Origin: Alteromonas confluentis
GTDB lineage: Bacteria > Pseudomonadota > Gammaproteobacteria > Enterobacterales > Alteromonadaceae
DNA: 64,000 nt
Assembly (NCBI RefSeq): GCF_001757105.1
Contig: NZ_MDHN01000013.1
Span: 124,001-188,000, forward strand
Reading direction: 5' to 3'
The stretch's first letter is position 1. Each line of letters starts with the position of its first letter. Below the pieces are notes generated by a model that made no database searches, was not told the origin of the DNA, and saw only the letters and a list, made by a program, of their open reading frames with translations. Made by a program: the position numbers and the translations under genes. Positions 7,429 to 15,160 of this stretch are shown here, in pieces.

Positions 7429-9664
7429 GCGGCTTTAGCTGCTGATAAAGGCTGTCATTGGGGTAAGCCTTACCCAGCGCGACGGCAGCCTTTTTCAGCA
7501 TGGCAGTATTCTTACTCATATAAGCGTATTTTGCCCAGGTAGACAGTAAATCATAATCGGCAGGCCAGCGCGCTGCGGCATTTGCCAATACCTCAACAGC
7601 TTCATTCTGACGCTGTAATTGCCAGAGTGACACCCCATACACAAACGCAAATCGGGGAATCGCATCATCGGCCTGATAGGCCAGCTCAAGGTGCACTGCG
7701 GCTTCGTCGTATTGCTTTTCACGCACTAGCATGAGTCCGTAGGCAAATTGCACGGCACCTGAATCTGGCGCAGTGGCAAGTGCGGCTTTCAACTCGCGTT
7801 TCTCTCCCCGAGCATTCCCCATTTCCTTGAGAAAATCGGCAAATGCCATGCGTGCTGACAAGAAAGCCGGGTCGATGGTCAGTGCACGCTCATAAAATTG
7901 CTTCGCAGCCACAATGTCATTTCGACGTCGGGCAAGTTGAGCGAGTCCTACATTTGAGCCGGGATGGTCTGCCGATTGTTGCAACCATTTTGCGTATTCG
8001 TCAAATAATGGCGCGATGGTCGTTTCCGGTAAAATATGGTCTACCGGTGCGTTTAACAGCGCCGCCGCAACTTCACTACGAACGGAGGCAGCCTCGTCAT
8101 TCATGAGGTGCTTGGCTATTTTAGCTTGCTGTTGTGGCGGTAAAGCGCGCGCTGCACGGGCGGCGCCACGACGACGAATGGCTGAATCTGACTGAGTATC
8201 ACGCCAAATCAATTCAGCTGCCTCTGCGGGTGACTGTGTCACCAATTTTTCAGTGAGTGCAACAGCCAGCAGATCCGGCAGATTTACCGTTCCATCTGCA
8301 AGGAAGCGGCTTGAATCTGCGATCGCGTCGGCATTCCAGGTTAACATCGCCTGATTGAATGCCGCCCATTGCCCAAATGTGTCGGCAGATGCACCTTCCC
8401 GCTTTGGCCAGTGCATGATGGCGTCTTTGAGCCAGCTTTCAGATTTGTCTTCATGACAACTCTGGCAAGGACTCATACTGTTTGCGTTCAGTGCTGACGG
8501 GCGATGAAAACGGTGATCTCGGCGGTTGTCCACGCCCATATAGGTGCGGGCAGGCATATGGCAGTCGAGGCAGTTTGCATCTGTATGTCCATTGGTATGC
8601 TCTGGTGCGGCAAACACATCCGCTCGGTGGCAGGTGGCACATATCTGTTCGCCGGGAAGCTTTGTTTTACCTGAGTGTGGATCATGACAATTGGTACAGG
8701 TAACCCCGGCCTGCGCCATTTTGCTTTGCAGGAATGAGCCCAGTACGAACACCTCATCACGAATTTGTCCGTCGCTGAAGTACAGTGGCTCGTTTACACC
8801 ATCGAGTTGAAATTGCTGATGAAACGGTTGGGTTAAATCGGGTTCTCCCAGTTCAGCCCGGCGGCTGTGACATCCGCCACACGTGTCGGTAGCCAGTGCC
8901 AGAGGTGAAGCGGGAGAGGACTGCGGGCGGGCAATAGGATCATTGCCGGAAAAATGAAACGCAATGGCGTTCCCTAAAGATTTCAAGCCGGTCTTGTCTG
9001 CTGAAAGCTTACTGGTTTTAGCCAGCTCTACGTGCTCCAGGCCAGGGCCATGACAGCTTTCACATGCCACGTTGACGTCGGAATACGTGGTATTGAAAGC
9101 ATTGCTGACTGGATCGTAATGCTTCTCCAGGTTGGTGGAGTGGCAAGAGGCGCAGCGACTGTTCCAATTTTGATAGTAGCCAGTCCAGAAGAATGGATGT
9201 TCCGGATCGGTTACGCTGTTGTCTTGTAACTGATACCAGCGCTGTCCACCTTCGCCCAGCGGCCTGCTGTCCCAGGCTACGTCGAAGGCCTGCAATCTGC
9301 CGCCATCGGTACGCAAGAGATATTGCTGCAGAGGGTTGTAGCCAAAAGTGTAAGCCACTTCAAAGGTTTGCGGTTTGCCATTGCTCCCTAAGGTTTCGAC
9401 CAGGTACTTACCATCGCGGATGAAAAAGCGTGAGGTGCGTTTACCGGCCGTGAAGCTGGCTTCATCAAAGTCGCCGAGTACCGACTTTTCATTCGCAGGC
9501 AGCATGCTGTGATAGTGATCAGATTGTTGCCAGTCAGCAGTCTGCTCTGCATGACAACCGGCGCACACGCTAGCCCCCACATAGCCTTCGTCGGCATGGG
9601 CGGCAGTGCGCATCACGAGCAAAAAAAGCAGGGCTGTCAGACAGCCCTTAATCAGTAAATACAA
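7415..9664 (-). CDS. Eight-heme c-type cytochrome with C-terminal TPR/HEAT-like region
   Basis: The 749-residue protein has a signal peptide ending at AAHA and eight CxxCH heme sites, in order CAGCH, CASCH, CESCH, CGGCH, CTNCH, CATCH, CLDCH and CQSCH, all within the first ~415 residues. The C-terminal half is helical, with an alanine-rich repeat region and TPR-like units such as AKQFYERALTIDPAFLSARMAF. It is exported and matured in the periplasm, and a redox or electron-transfer role is likely; the TPR part would bind a partner. The only upstream start available is a TTG at 9662-9664, because the first in-frame ATG would remove the signal peptide. A terminator-like hairpin lies inside the signal-peptide codons (9621-9648). 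A specific activity such as nitrite, hydroxylamine or tetrathionate reduction cannot be assigned. Confidence 0.82.
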   Translation of the reverse strand: MYLLIKGCLTALLFLLVMRTAAHADEGYVGASVCAGCHAEQTADWQQSDHYHSMLPANEKSVLGDFDEASFTAGKRTSRFFIRDGKYLVETLGSNGKPQTFEVAYTFGYNPLQQYLLRTDGGRLQAFDVAWDSRPLGEGGQRWYQLQDNSVTDPEHPFFWTGYYQNWNSRCASCHSTNLEKHYDPVSNAFNTTYSDVNVACESCHGPGLEHVELAKTSKLSADKTGLKSLGNAIAFHFSGNDPIARPQSSPASPLALATDTCGGCHSRRAELGEPDLTQPFHQQFQLDGVNEPLYFSDGQIRDEVFVLGSFLQSKMAQAGVTCTNCHDPHSGKTKLPGEQICATCHRADVFAAPEHTNGHTDANCLDCHMPARTYMGVDNRRDHRFHRPSALNANSMSPCQSCHEDKSESWLKDAIMHWPKREGASADTFGQWAAFNQAMLTWNADAIADSSRFLADGTVNLPDLLAVALTEKLVTQSPAEAAELIWRDTQSDSAIRRRGAARAARALPPQQQAKIAKHLMNDEAASVRSEVAAALLNAPVDHILPETTIAPLFDEYAKWLQQSADHPGSNVGLAQLARRRNDIVAAKQFYERALTIDPAFLSARMAFADFLKEMGNARGEKRELKAALATAPDSGAVQFAYGLMLVREKQYDEAAVHLELAYQADDAIPRFAFVYGVSLWQLQRQNEAVEVLANAAARWPADYDLLSTWAKYAYMSKNTAMLKKAAVALGKAYPNDSLYQQLKPLIQP
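9621..9648 (-). terminator. Intrinsic-terminator-like hairpin inside cytochrome signal-peptide codons
   Basis: On the minus strand an 8-bp perfect stem (AGGGCTGT and ACAGCCCT with a 3-nt loop, 9630-9648) is followed two bases later by seven T residues (9621-9627). This is textbook geometry for a rho-independent terminator reading leftward, yet it lies 16-44 nt inside the cytochrome open frame. It could be an attenuator or a chance result of Leu/Phe codons. Confidence 0.5.
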
Positions 9665-9679
9665 AAGTCAGGATCCGGT

Positions 9680-9970
9680 TTACTTACAAAGTCGCGAGCC
9701 TTTTTGACACTTATCCAACTGGTTTTCAACTGGTTTAATGCTCGCCGTGTGGTCTTCACGCAGTTTGATAGCGGCATAAACGTTGGTAAAGCGAATGCCT
9801 TGCTCAGTAAGGGCATCAATAGTGGGCGTATCAGCCACTGCATCACCGAAAGCACCGACGCGGGGGCTCAGGTCTTCGGCAACAATGAGCAAGATGTTAG
9901 GCTGCTTTCCCCAAGCGGTCAGGGAAAAACCAGTAACAACAGTGAAAAGCATCCAACGAAACATTCGCAT
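9680..9970 (-). pseudogene. Sulfatase remnant, N-terminal fragment
   Basis: The 96-residue frame begins at an ATG (9968-9970) with a strong AGGAGGTGGGTA ribosome site and encodes a signal peptide followed by the sulfatase N-terminus (KQPNILLIVAEDLSP, then GRV-like FGD, TPTIDALTEQGIRFTNVYA). In intact sulfatases this is followed within a few residues by the Cys/Ser-x-Pro-x-Arg catalytic motif. Here the frame instead jumps to an unrelated tail (KLREDHTASIK...) and stops, so the catalytic core of about 400 residues is missing. The conserved Asp of the metal site is present but the protein cannot be active. It sits directly downstream of the second sulfatase fragment and just upstream of the cytochrome gene. 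Confidence 0.75.
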
Positions 9971-9981
9971 TACCCACCTCC

Positions 9982-10326
9982 TTAGTGACCTGAACTGCCG
10001 TTTGCTTCCATCCACGGGAAGTACATTTCACCTTTGCGCTGCATTTCCAGCTTCATCGGGGTATCCGGGAACAGGCCCATGTACATGCCTTTACGATTCG
10101 GTTCTACCAGCCACCAGTTCGGGAACGGCGCGGCTTTCAGACCGTCCTTCTTACGCAGATTCATGCCTTCTGCCAGACGGGCGTTGAAGGGCACAGACGG
10201 CTTGCTGCCATCGGCCGGATTCAGCGATGCATACAGTGCCTGACGCAGTGGCAGTAGCTCTTTTGCATACTGTGGATCGCGGATCAGGTTGTGCATTTCT
10301 TTAGGGTCTTCGGCTGCAGGCCTCAT
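9982..10326 (-). pseudogene. Sulfatase remnant, C-terminal fragment
   Basis: About 110 codons that read like the extreme C-terminus of a formylglycine sulfatase: EDPKEMHNLIRDPQYAKE is the usual 'DP.E..NL..DP.Y' ending block, followed by a tail with PNWWLVEPNRKGMY. No N-terminal or catalytic part exists upstream. The sequence is interrupted near 10326 by a transporter fragment in the opposite orientation. Its stop lies 11 nt before the start of the next sulfatase fragment, which suggests two formerly tandem sulfatase genes truncated by deletion and rearrangement. Confidence 0.7.
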
Positions 10327-10943
10327 TTTAATGGTTTCACTGATTGTGTCCGGTATTCTGGATATCTCGCTGTCAGTCTTGCTCGATACCTATCGGCTGC
10401 GCTATCAGAAAGTTATTGCCTTAAGCGCCCCCATTACCGTGTTGTCTTTTGCTCTGCTGTTTTATCCCGTCGAATTGGCGCAAGACACGCTGTTTTTATT
10501 CTATCTGGTGGCTGCGATCGTGTTCAGAATTGGCTATGCGTTGATGGATATCCCCCACAATGCCTTGCTTGGTACGCTAACTAGCGATAGCCGTGAGCGC
10601 ACTAAGTTGTCATCTGCCCGCATCTTCTTTAACGCCTCTGCCATTTTGGTTTTTGCTGCCTTTGCGGGCAAAGTTATCGCGTTGCTGGAAGCCCCGGTCG
10701 CTACCTTTTCTGTGTCAGGCTTTTTTCTCGTGTGGCATATTTGCCGGGGGACTTATGGTGTTGCTATGGTCGGCGCTACCCGACACTATCGAATATGGCT
10801 TGCGGGAAACGGGTGTGGTGAATCCTACGCTAACGTTTGGCGCTTTCCACATGGTGATACGGGTGAGTGATGGACTGTCATTCGCGGTGATAGCGGGGGT
10901 ACTGGAATGGTCTGCGTTGCAGACGGCAGGAAATGCAGAATAA
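10322..10943 (+). pseudogene. GPH/MelB-family sugar:cation symporter remnant, truncated and frameshifted
   Basis: Translation gives transporter helices and the MFS/GPH landmark FRIGYALMDIPHNALLG, then SDSRERTKLSSARIFFNASA, typical of the TM4-5 loop region. The frame breaks around a run of T at about 10725-10731. The adjacent frame then reads FSCGIFAGGLMVLLWSALPDTIEYGLRETG, the hallmark late-helix and loop of the same family, and ends at a TAA at 10943. The N-terminus is absent and the distance between the two landmarks is far shorter than in an intact ~450-residue protein, so there is also an internal deletion. Together with the sulfatase pieces it looks like the remains of a sulfated-sugar uptake locus. 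Confidence 0.72.
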
Positions 10944-10981
10944 AGCCGAGGAAAAAACCGCAATCAATCAACGTTGATCAC

Positions 10982-11009
10982 TTGTCAATCTTGCATAACT
11001 GTATATACT
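10982..11009 (+). promoter_or_regulatory. lexA promoter (-35 and -10)
   Basis: TTGTCA at 10982-10987 and TATACT at 11004-11009 with a 16-bp spacer form a sigma-70-type promoter. The -10 element lies inside the first SOS box, so LexA binding would block it directly. Confidence 0.6.
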
Positions 11010-11033
11010 CACAGGAACTGTATAGAAAAACAG
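10999..11033 (+). promoter_or_regulatory. Two tandem LexA (SOS) boxes
   Basis: Two perfect CTGT-N8-ACAG sites are present: 10999-11014 and 11018-11033, separated by 3 nt. This matches the E. coli lexA arrangement of paired boxes for autorepression. They end 8 nt before the lexA start codon. Confidence 0.93.
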
Positions 11034-11041
11034 GGCTGTTT

Positions 11042-11668
11042 ATGCGTCCACTTACCCCAAGACAAACGGAAGTTCTCGAACTCATTAAAACCACCATGCT
11101 GGAAACCGGTATGCCCCCAACGCGTGCCGAAATCGCCAAGCAACTGGGTTTTAAATCGGCCAATGCTGCGGAAGAGCACTTAAAAGCACTGGCACGAAAA
11201 GGGGTAATCGAAATCCTGGCGGGGACCTCTCGAGGTATTAAACTGAATATTCCTCTGGAAGCTGAAAACGAGGAAGATGCCGGTTTGCCGTTAATTGGGC
11301 GGGTTGCTGCCGGTGAGCCAATTTTGGCCCAGGAACATGTGGAAATGCATTACAAAGTTGATCCTGACTTGTTCCACCCCCGAGCGGATTTTCTGCTGCG
11401 CGTTAACGGCATGAGTATGAAAGATATCGGTATTTTAGATGGCGATCTTCTCGCAGTGCACCGTACCACAGATGTTCACAATGGGCAGGTTGTGGTAGCA
11501 CGGGTTGATGAAGATGTAACAGTGAAACGTCTTGAAAAGCGTGGCCGGGAAGTATGGCTCCATGCTGAAAACGACGAATTCAACACGATTAAGGTCGATT
11601 TAGCCTCAGAGCCTTTCAATATTGAAGGTTTAGCCGTTGGCGTGATTAGAAACGCCGACTGGATGTAG
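11042..11668 (+). CDS. lexA: SOS repressor LexA
   Basis: The 208-residue repressor and autoprotease controls the DNA-damage response. The N-terminal winged helix ([38 protein letters not shown]) is followed by the self-cleavage Ala90-Gly91 bond in RVAAGEP, catalytic Ser125 in GMSMKDIG and Lys162 in DVTVKRL, all as expected. The start at 11042 is chosen over an upstream in-frame ATG because it matches the conserved N-terminus and leaves the SOS boxes in untranslated DNA. It is followed by its own terminator. The E. coli neighbour dinF is not adjacent; a DinF-like gene lies about 12.6 kb away. Confidence 0.98.
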   Translation: MRPLTPRQTEVLELIKTTMLETGMPPTRAEIAKQLGFKSANAAEEHLKALARKGVIEILAGTSRGIKLNIPLEAENEEDAGLPLIGRVAAGEPILAQEHVEMHYKVDPDLFHPRADFLLRVNGMSMKDIGILDGDLLAVHRTTDVHNGQVVVARVDEDVTVKRLEKRGREVWLHAENDEFNTIKVDLASEPFNIEGLAVGVIRNADWM

Positions 11669-11702
11669 GCGCCGGGCTCCAAAATAGATTCAATAAAATA
11701 AG

Positions 11703-11740
11703 AAAGGCGATGCACTGAAGTGAGGATCGCCTTTTTTTCT
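11703..11740 (+). terminator. Rho-independent terminator after lexA
   Basis: The stem AAAGGCGAT (11703-11711) pairs with ATCGCCTTT (11726-11734) and is followed by a T-rich run through 11739. It lies 35 nt past the lexA stop. Confidence 0.85.
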
Positions 11741-11791
11741 TTTATCAATATGGTGCCCTTCACTAAGTGCTAGTGAAGGATTTGCCCTGAC

Positions 11792-12934
11792 TTAGTAACT
11801 GGTGTGAGCATAGTGCAGTGTTTTTAGTGCCAGCATAAAAACATCAGCATTTTTTTCGCCACTCACATTCTTCACCACAGTCACTGCTGTGTTGTGGTCA
11901 CGACACAGAATGGTCATAGTGATACCACCCATGCTGCCGCCTGAATGCATCACCGCGGTGGGAATGTCGTCCATTAACTTAAGTGCTTCCACGTTGTCTT
12001 TATACGCTTCCCGCTCTCGATAGTCGCCAAAGCCAACTTTCCAGCCAATGCCGTAGCCCACTTCATCCCCGTTATTTAACGTTGCCCGGGTAAACATGGA
12101 TTTCGTTGTTTCTGACGCCAAATAATCACTGGCTACGTGAGCCACTGCAAAGCGCACAATATCGGATGGCGAGGCAATAAAGCCGCCACCCGCCCACTTG
12201 TAACTGTGGTCGGTTTGCGGGGCGTTAATCAAAATGCCTTCTTCGGTTGTATAAGGCCGGGCGCGGTTTTCGATAATCGTGAACTGATCATCAAACACAG
12301 TTTCTTTCAGCGCTAAAGGCGCAAACACTTCCTGTTCGATAATCTGACGAAAATCCCGGTTGCCATCAGCGCCTTCCATTGCAGCACTGACTAACGTCCA
12401 GGCGAAAGTGGAATAGCTGAAATCGGTACCTGGTGAGAATTCCAGCGGATCATCCTTAAACATGGCGAGGGCGCTGTTTATATCAGGGAATGTTTCATTT
12501 AGCAGAAATTCATTGGCGCCTTCTTTGTAATGGCGAATGCCCGCTGTGTGGGAGGCTAACTGACGCAGCGTAATAACCGGCTTATCCTCTAGCCACGCAG
12601 CCACATAATCGGTAACAGGCGCTTCTAAATCAATTTTACCTTCGTCATACAGCCGCATCATCGCTGCCGTTGCGATGAGTTTCGATACACTGCCGATGCG
12701 AACCTTGTGGTGCGGTGTCATGGCGACGTGATTTTCTACATCGGCATAGCCAAACCCCTCGGCCATCATAATGCCTTTTTCATTACCCAATGCCATGGTT
12801 ATCCCTGGCACAGTGTCATGATTAACCGCTTCTTTGAACATAGCGGAGATGACGTTTTCCGGGAGTGGTTTGGCAAACGCGTTAAAACAGAGCGCAACGG
12901 AGAGCGCTGAAAAAAGAAGTGATTTGTGAAGCAA
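11792..12934 (-). CDS. Serine hydrolase of the beta-lactamase/class C-like family
   Basis: The 380-residue protein has a Sec signal peptide (cleavage near Ala-Phe-Ala, residue ~21) and a beta-lactamase-fold hydrolase domain. The catalytic SxxK is S82-V-S-K85 in RIGSVSKLIATAAMM. The second motif is YST in FSYSTFAWTLV near residue 176, and an HSGG segment (VMHSGGSMGG) stands in the position of KTG. Such proteins act in the periplasm as esterases, D-amino acid peptidases or related hydrolases, and few are true beta-lactamases. It is a lone gene convergent with lexA and downstream of yceI. Confidence 0.85.
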   Translation of the reverse strand: MLHKSLLFSALSVALCFNAFAKPLPENVISAMFKEAVNHDTVPGITMALGNEKGIMMAEGFGYADVENHVAMTPHHKVRIGSVSKLIATAAMMRLYDEGKIDLEAPVTDYVAAWLEDKPVITLRQLASHTAGIRHYKEGANEFLLNETFPDINSALAMFKDDPLEFSPGTDFSYSTFAWTLVSAAMEGADGNRDFRQIIEQEVFAPLALKETVFDDQFTIIENRARPYTTEEGILINAPQTDHSYKWAGGGFIASPSDIVRFAVAHVASDYLASETTKSMFTRATLNNGDEVGYGIGWKVGFGDYREREAYKDNVEALKLMDDIPTAVMHSGGSMGGITMTILCRDHNTAVTVVKNVSGEKNADVFMLALKTLHYAHTSY

Positions 12935-12993
12935 GAGGACAATCCTGTCTGGAGGTTAAACCTTTACCCTACAGGATGTTTTTCGTCTGGCAA

Positions 12994-13016
12994 ATAAAAA
13001 GCCCGCTTTCGCGGGC
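12994..13016 (-). terminator. Rho-independent terminator after yceI
   Basis: The hairpin GCCCGC-TTTC-GCGGGC at 13001-13016 is followed on the minus strand by TTTTTAT (12994-13000). It sits 42 nt past the yceI stop. Confidence 0.85.
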
Positions 13017-13057
13017 TGTGCATCTGGACGGTGATGCAGTAATCGATAATTGCGCTA

Positions 13058-13633
13058 TTACTTAGCCGCTTGTGCTTCAGCTGTGATGCGCAGGGTAACT
13101 TCGTCACTCACATTCGGTACATACGTGTCGATACCGAAATCAGAGCGCTTAATCGTTGTTTTTGCATCAAAGCCTACAGCTTGTTTCTGTGTCATTGGGT
13201 GCACGCCTGCGCCATTCAGTGTTACGTCTAGCGTCACTTCTTTCGTGACACCTTTGATGGTCAGATCGCCGGTGACTTCCATCGTTTTGTCACCCGTTAC
13301 TTCAACGTCAGTGCTCTTGAATGTTGCTTTAGGGAATTTAGCTTCGTTGAACCAGCTTTCTTCCATGAATTCTTCGGTCAGTTTCGCAACAAAGGTATCC
13401 ATAGACGCAATAGATACAGACACGTCCACTTTGCTGTCTTCTGGGCTCTCTTTGTCATAAACAATGGTACCTTCAGCACCGTTAATTGCTGCCGTAGGGT
13501 TAGAAAAACCGAAGTGGCTCCACGACGCAATCACATTGGTGTGAGTCGGGTCGATTTTATAAGACACAGGTGCTGCCAATGCACTTACGCTGAACAAACC
13601 TGAAAGCAGTACCGCTGGGATCAATTTAGTCAT
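13058..13633 (-). CDS. yceI: YceI family periplasmic protein
   Basis: The 191-residue protein has a cleavable signal peptide (ends near Ala-Leu-Ala-Ala) and a lipocalin-like YceI domain. Conserved segments are YKIDPTHTNVIASWSHFGFSNP near the start, the FNEAKFPKATFKST motif, the GDLTIKGVTKEVTLDV strand and DFGIDTYVPNVSDEV. Family members bind isoprenoid or other lipophilic ligands in the periplasm, and the ligand here is unknown. The ATG at 13633 is chosen over an in-frame TTG at 13639 because of the AAGGAAA site at the right distance. Confidence 0.93.
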   Translation of the reverse strand: MTKLIPAVLLSGLFSVSALAAPVSYKIDPTHTNVIASWSHFGFSNPTAAINGAEGTIVYDKESPEDSKVDVSVSIASMDTFVAKLTEEFMEESWFNEAKFPKATFKSTDVEVTGDKTMEVTGDLTIKGVTKEVTLDVTLNGAGVHPMTQKQAVGFDAKTTIKRSDFGIDTYVPNVSDEVTLRITAEAQAAK

Positions 13634-13639
13634 TACCAA

Positions 13640-13984
13640 TTTCCTTTTTAAACTTGGGGTGTCAAAACAATGAATGTTGTCAGATGATTAATGATACGGC
13701 TTCCTGAGAAATTAGATGTATTTAAGATCTGAACAAAACATTCTAATAATCAGAATGAATGCAAACCTTGCCATAATGACCATCTCCTCATTTCACCATT
13801 TCCATGAAACCCGCCATTTATTTTTCACCTAAAGTCTAGACATTGAGCAAAAACTGTTTAATTCTTATACCGTAGTTAACAGAAAAATAACAAAATAAGA
13901 TAATAATTAACAAGTCGGAGCAACTTTACGACAGAATCCTGTGAGCAGGGTATTACACAAGATTCTCCATCACGGAGGTGTTGA
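13640..13984 (+). promoter_or_regulatory. Divergent yceI / cox operon intergenic region
   Basis: This AT-rich 345-nt spacer carries the promoters of yceI (leftward) and the oxidase operon (rightward). A modest sigma-70 candidate for the operon is TTGAGC at 13843-13848 with TATACC at 13866-13871 (17-bp spacer). A strong GGAGGT ribosome site at 13974-13979 serves the GTG start of coxB. No gene or clear operator was seen. Confidence 0.4.
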
Positions 13985-15151
13985 GTGAAAAAACTCGTAA
14001 GTAACGCATTGATGGTTTGGGGGGCAATGAGCGTCGTCACCGCGACCAGCGCACTAGCTCAAACTCATTCTACGTCAGAACGCGCAGGCGAACTAAATCT
14101 GCGTCAAGGAGTGACGGATATCAGTGGCCAGGTTTACGACCTGCACATGCTGATGTTTTCGATATGTGTCGCCATCGCCGTAGTGGTGTTCGGAGCCATG
14201 TTCTACTCCATTCTCAAACACCGGAAATCTAAAGGCGCCAAGCCAGCGCACTTCCATGAAAACGTGAAAGTCGAAATCGCGTGGACGGTGATCCCGTTTT
14301 TGATCCTGATTTTTATGGCAGTACCGGCAGCCCAAACCCTGATTGCCATGGAAGATACCAGCAAGCCGGATATGACAGTATTAGTCACCGGTTCGCAGTG
14401 GAAATGGCACTACCAATACATGGACTCAGACGTTTCTTTTTATTCAGTAATGGCTACACAGCGTGAACAAATTGAGAACAAGTTCAACAAAGGCGAGAAC
14501 TACTTACTGGAAGTTGACCGTCCGCTGGTTATCCCCACCAATCAGAAAGTCCGTTTTCTTATTACTTCCGACGACGTGATCCATTCCTGGTGGGTGCCGG
14601 ACTTCGCAGTGAAGAAAGATGCTAATCCGGGCTTTATCAACGAGGCTTGGACAAAGGTGAATGAACCCGGCATTTATCGCGGTCAGTGCGCCGAGTTGTG
14701 CGGTAAAGACCACGGCTTTATGCCGGTTGTCGTTATTGCTAAAACCCCGGATGAATACAAAACCTGGATGACGGAACAGGAGGCCATTGTTAAGCAGGCC
14801 AAAGAGGAAGAGGCCCGTTTGCTTGCAATGAGCATGAGCAAGGAAGAGCTGATGGCAGTGGGTGAGAAAGTATACAACTCTACCTGCGCTGCCTGTCATA
14901 TGCCTACGGGTCAGGGATTACCGGGCGTATTCCCTGCGCTGAAAGGCAGCCCAATGGTACTGAATGATAAGCAGGCTCACATCGATATTGTGCTTAACGG
15001 TAAGAGCGGCACAGCCATGCAAGCCTTTGGCAAGATGCTATCGCTGAAGGAAGTGGCAGCCGTGGTTACCTATGAGCGTAATGCCTGGGGCAACAATACT
15101 GGCGATGTGATCCAACCGAAAGACGTGAATGCTGTGGCAAACGGTAACTAG
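13985..15151 (+). CDS. coxB: Cytochrome c oxidase subunit II with fused cytochrome c domain
   Basis: The 388-residue protein has a signal peptide, two membrane helices (residues ~45-70 and ~100-120) and a periplasmic cupredoxin domain. Its CuA ligands are visible as the His in VIHSWWVPDF and the CAELCGKDHGFM block (two Cys, His, Met). A C-terminal class I cytochrome c domain follows, with heme motif CAACH and a distal Met, making this a caa3-like subunit II. The start is a GTG at 13985 preceded by GGAGGT. It is the first gene of the oxidase operon, ending 9 nt before coxA. It accepts electrons from soluble cytochrome c and passes them to subunit I. Confidence 0.97.
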   Translation: MKKLVSNALMVWGAMSVVTATSALAQTHSTSERAGELNLRQGVTDISGQVYDLHMLMFSICVAIAVVVFGAMFYSILKHRKSKGAKPAHFHENVKVEIAWTVIPFLILIFMAVPAAQTLIAMEDTSKPDMTVLVTGSQWKWHYQYMDSDVSFYSVMATQREQIENKFNKGENYLLEVDRPLVIPTNQKVRFLITSDDVIHSWWVPDFAVKKDANPGFINEAWTKVNEPGIYRGQCAELCGKDHGFMPVVVIAKTPDEYKTWMTEQEAIVKQAKEEEARLLAMSMSKEELMAVGEKVYNSTCAACHMPTGQGLPGVFPALKGSPMVLNDKQAHIDIVLNGKSGTAMQAFGKMLSLKEVAAVVTYERNAWGNNTGDVIQPKDVNAVANGN

Positions 15152-15160
15152 GAGCCTGCT

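Noticed and set aside
3217-9597. Several minus-strand frames of 60-90 codons within the Kelch and cytochrome genes
   Set aside because: All overlap well-supported genes in another frame without start signals or domains.
12797-12822. Core-like TATCCCTGGCA sequence resembling the intergenic hairpin repeat
   Set aside because: It lies inside the serine hydrolase coding frame, has no second hairpin and no outer arms; chance similarity.
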